Assembly: GCF_021044685.1 (NCBI RefSeq)
Contig: NZ_CP088014.1
Span: 2,342,001 to 2,406,000 of the forward strand
Length of the DNA stretch: 64,000 bases
Source of the DNA: Bradyrhizobium daqingense
Lineage (GTDB): Bacteria; Pseudomonadota; Alphaproteobacteria; Rhizobiales; Xanthobacteraceae
Reading direction: 5' to 3'
The position numbers and the translations under genes were made by a program. Shown in pieces: positions 62,817 through 64,000 of the stretch (position 1 is the first letter of the stretch; the number at the start of each line of letters is the position of its first letter). The notes under the pieces are model-generated. The model ran no database searches and was not told where the DNA came from. It saw nothing but the letters and a program-made list of their open reading frames with translations.

Positions 62817-63314
62817 ATGAGCATCAAACGCGTTGCCCGACATCTCGTGCAGCATCATTGGCGGGCGAAACAGATTTTTCCGCAAGCCGTGCTCGATCGC
62901 ATCGAGCAGGCGATCAAGCGGGGCGAAGCCACCCATTCCGGCCAGGTCCGCTTCGTGGTCGAAGGCGCGCTCGACGGTGCGCCGCTGTTCCGCAACCAGC
63001 CTGCACGCGCGCGCGCCCTGGACGTGTTCTCGCATCTGCGCATCTGGGACACCGAGCACAACAACGGCGTCCTCATCTATCTCCTGCTGGCCGACCGCGA
63101 CGTCGAGATCGTGGCCGACCGTGGCATCGACTTGAAGGTCGGCGCGCAGGGCTGGGAGAACATCTGCCGCGCGATGGAGGCGGAGTTCAGATCAGGCCAG
63201 TTCGAGCGCGGCGTGATCGCCGGCATCGAGGCCGTCTCCCGCGAACTGGCCCGGCATTTCCCACCGCAGGGTTCGCATTCGAACGAGCTGCCGGATGCAC
63301 CCGTGGTGATGTAA
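62817..63314 (+). CDS. TPM-domain protein (COG3762-like)
   Basis: 165 residues, starting 5 nt after the preceding stop. It consists of a single TPM domain: AVLDRIEQAIKRGEATHSGQ, RALDVFSHLRIWDTEHNNGVLIY, then LLADRDVEIVADRGIDLKVG. No signal peptide or membrane segment, so it is cytoplasmic or peripheral, unlike the preceding gene. It is third in the lemA-TPM-TPM operon. Confidence 0.88.
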   Translation: MSIKRVARHLVQHHWRAKQIFPQAVLDRIEQAIKRGEATHSGQVRFVVEGALDGAPLFRNQPARARALDVFSHLRIWDTEHNNGVLIYLLLADRDVEIVADRGIDLKVGAQGWENICRAMEAEFRSGQFERGVIAGIEAVSRELARHFPPQGSHSNELPDAPVVM

Positions 63315-63627
63315 CGACGTGAGCAATGCAGAGCCGGCGCTGCCCGCTTTCGTCATTGCGAGGAGCCCTTGCGACGGAGCAATCCAGGCTGCCTCCGCGG
63401 AGCAGCGCGCAGTGACGTTGTTGCAAGCAACGGGCTGCCGCAACGCAATGCGCCCCATTGCCGCTCCCCGCTGACAATTTGTTGCGCGGCGCCACACCGG
63501 TTCCATTTTCCCGGCCCAATTCGGCCCCGGACGAGTTCCTAAAATTTCGGTAAGCGGGTCCGGAGGTAAGGATTTCGCAAGCAATGAAAGTTACCAAAAG
63601 GTCAACCGAGACTGGAGTATTTGAGCC
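63315..63627 (+). other. Intergenic region with family B repeat remnant
   Basis: 313 bp without a gene. It contains a shortened repeat copy (63351-63417) and ends with GGAG (63614-63617), the ribosome-binding site of the next gene. No tRNA or hairpin terminator seen. Confidence 0.5.
63351..63417. repeat. Family B repeat, copy 3, shortened
   Basis: CGTCATTGCGAGGAGCCCTT ... GCAATCCAGG at the left, but the right arm is reduced to GCGCAGTGACG. It is about 67 bp against 80-88 bp for the others, consistent with decay. Confidence 0.65.
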
Positions 63628-64000
63628 GTGAGCGAACCAATGCCCGTGCAGGCTGCCCAGGAGAACGACGCCGTCGACGCCGCCTCGACCGCGCCGCAGG
63701 CTGTCGCCGGGATCGAGGCCCCCTCGATTGCCCCCGACCATGAGGCGCCGCCGAAGCCTGACCCGGTCAAGGTCGAGCCGCCGAAGATCGAGGCCAAGGA
63801 TGAGGCCAAGGATGAACCCAAGGCCGAGACCAAGCCCGAGCCGAAGCCCGGCAAGCTGATCGTGATGGCGCCCTCGGACCGTTCTTGGGACGGCTCTTGG
63901 GACCGCGAGGAGTTTGCCCCCCATGTGAAGGCGGAGGAGCCGCGCGAGACCGGCGGCAAGCGCCGCCTGTCGGCGATGGCCGCAGTGGTGGCGATTGCGG
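63628..64000 (+). CDS. Unidentified protein with disordered Pro/Lys/Glu-rich N-terminus (3' end outside window)
   Basis: The visible 124 residues start at GTG 63628, supported by GGAG 11 bases upstream; ATG 63640 is in frame. The sequence is rich in Ala, Pro, Lys, Glu and Asp with repeats such as EAKDEAKDEPKAETKPEPKPG, then KLIVMAPSDRSWDGSWDREEF. It ends in what appears to be the start of a membrane helix (RRLSAMAAVVAIA). This suggests a cytoplasmic disordered region before a membrane anchor. No family can be named from this part. Confidence 0.65.
   Translation, partial: MSEPMPVQAAQENDAVDAASTAPQAVAGIEAPSIAPDHEAPPKPDPVKVEPPKIEAKDEAKDEPKAETKPEPKPGKLIVMAPSDRSWDGSWDREEFAPHVKAEEPRETGGKRRLSAMAAVVAIA

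Overview
The window looks like a chromosomal segment of a Bradyrhizobium-type alphaproteobacterium (Nitrobacteraceae). The inference rests on high GC with strong codon bias, the dnaG-rpoD order, an RpoH with an intact RpoH box, a single-chain three-domain acyl-CoA carboxylase of the kind known from Rhodopseudomonas, and dispersed palindromic repeats of a style common in this group. No species call is possible from sequence reading alone.

Layout. 1-3640 holds the end of dnaG and all of rpoD. 3650-7000 is a markedly AT-richer insert with four tightly packed genes. I read them as an ABC-three-component (ABC-3C) conflict system: a small membrane protein, an ABC-3C C-terminal-domain protein, an MC5-like middle component and an SMC/RecN-like ATPase with a Cys4 motif. 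7100-16500 is ordinary chromosome: a DCC protein, lytic transglycosylase, SDR, single-domain receiver, LysE exporter, a 23-residue Lys/Ala peptide, GGDEF protein, PGRP-type amidase, rpoH, an RluA-family synthase and a small membrane protein. 17356-17430 is tRNA-Glu(CTC). 17535-21635 holds a two-component pair, a gene-poor stretch with repeated TGTCGCAA sites, and a TetR/membrane-protein divergon with two palindromic operators.

21800-30230 carries a NERD-helicase, a Tat-lipoprotein hydrolase, a UPF0158-like protein, a D-aminoacylase-like amidohydrolase next to a CobW-family GTPase, a TetR/tautomerase divergon with two operators, and a tandem pair of related unknown proteins. 30594-35768 has a Cache chemoreceptor and the fused carboxylase. 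36016-39713 is a likely regulatory unit: a sigma-54 activator, and an LLM monooxygenase/flavin reductase operon preceded by an excellent -24/-12 promoter and an inverted-repeat activator site. 39851-43255 is dgoK-dgoA and poxB. 43314-47868 contains a double-hotdog thioesterase and a cyanuric-acid-amidohydrolase-like gene followed by an amidase.

48149-57688 has tex, a LuxR-type regulator overlapping a catalytically dead HtrA-like protein, a VOC protein with a Tat leader, a DapA-family lyase, an intact HtrA protease and an orphan CoxL-type molybdoenzyme subunit. 57809-61028 is an enoyl-CoA hydratase plus two acyl-CoA dehydrogenases in one operon. 61172-63314 is lemA with two TPM-domain genes. 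The window ends inside an unidentified Pro/Lys/Glu-rich protein. Six copies of three families of short palindromic repeats lie between genes; one appears to supply a start codon. The best candidates for unusual biology are the ABC-3C island, the sigma-54 unit, the pseudo-HtrA/LuxR pair and the Lys/Ala micropeptide.
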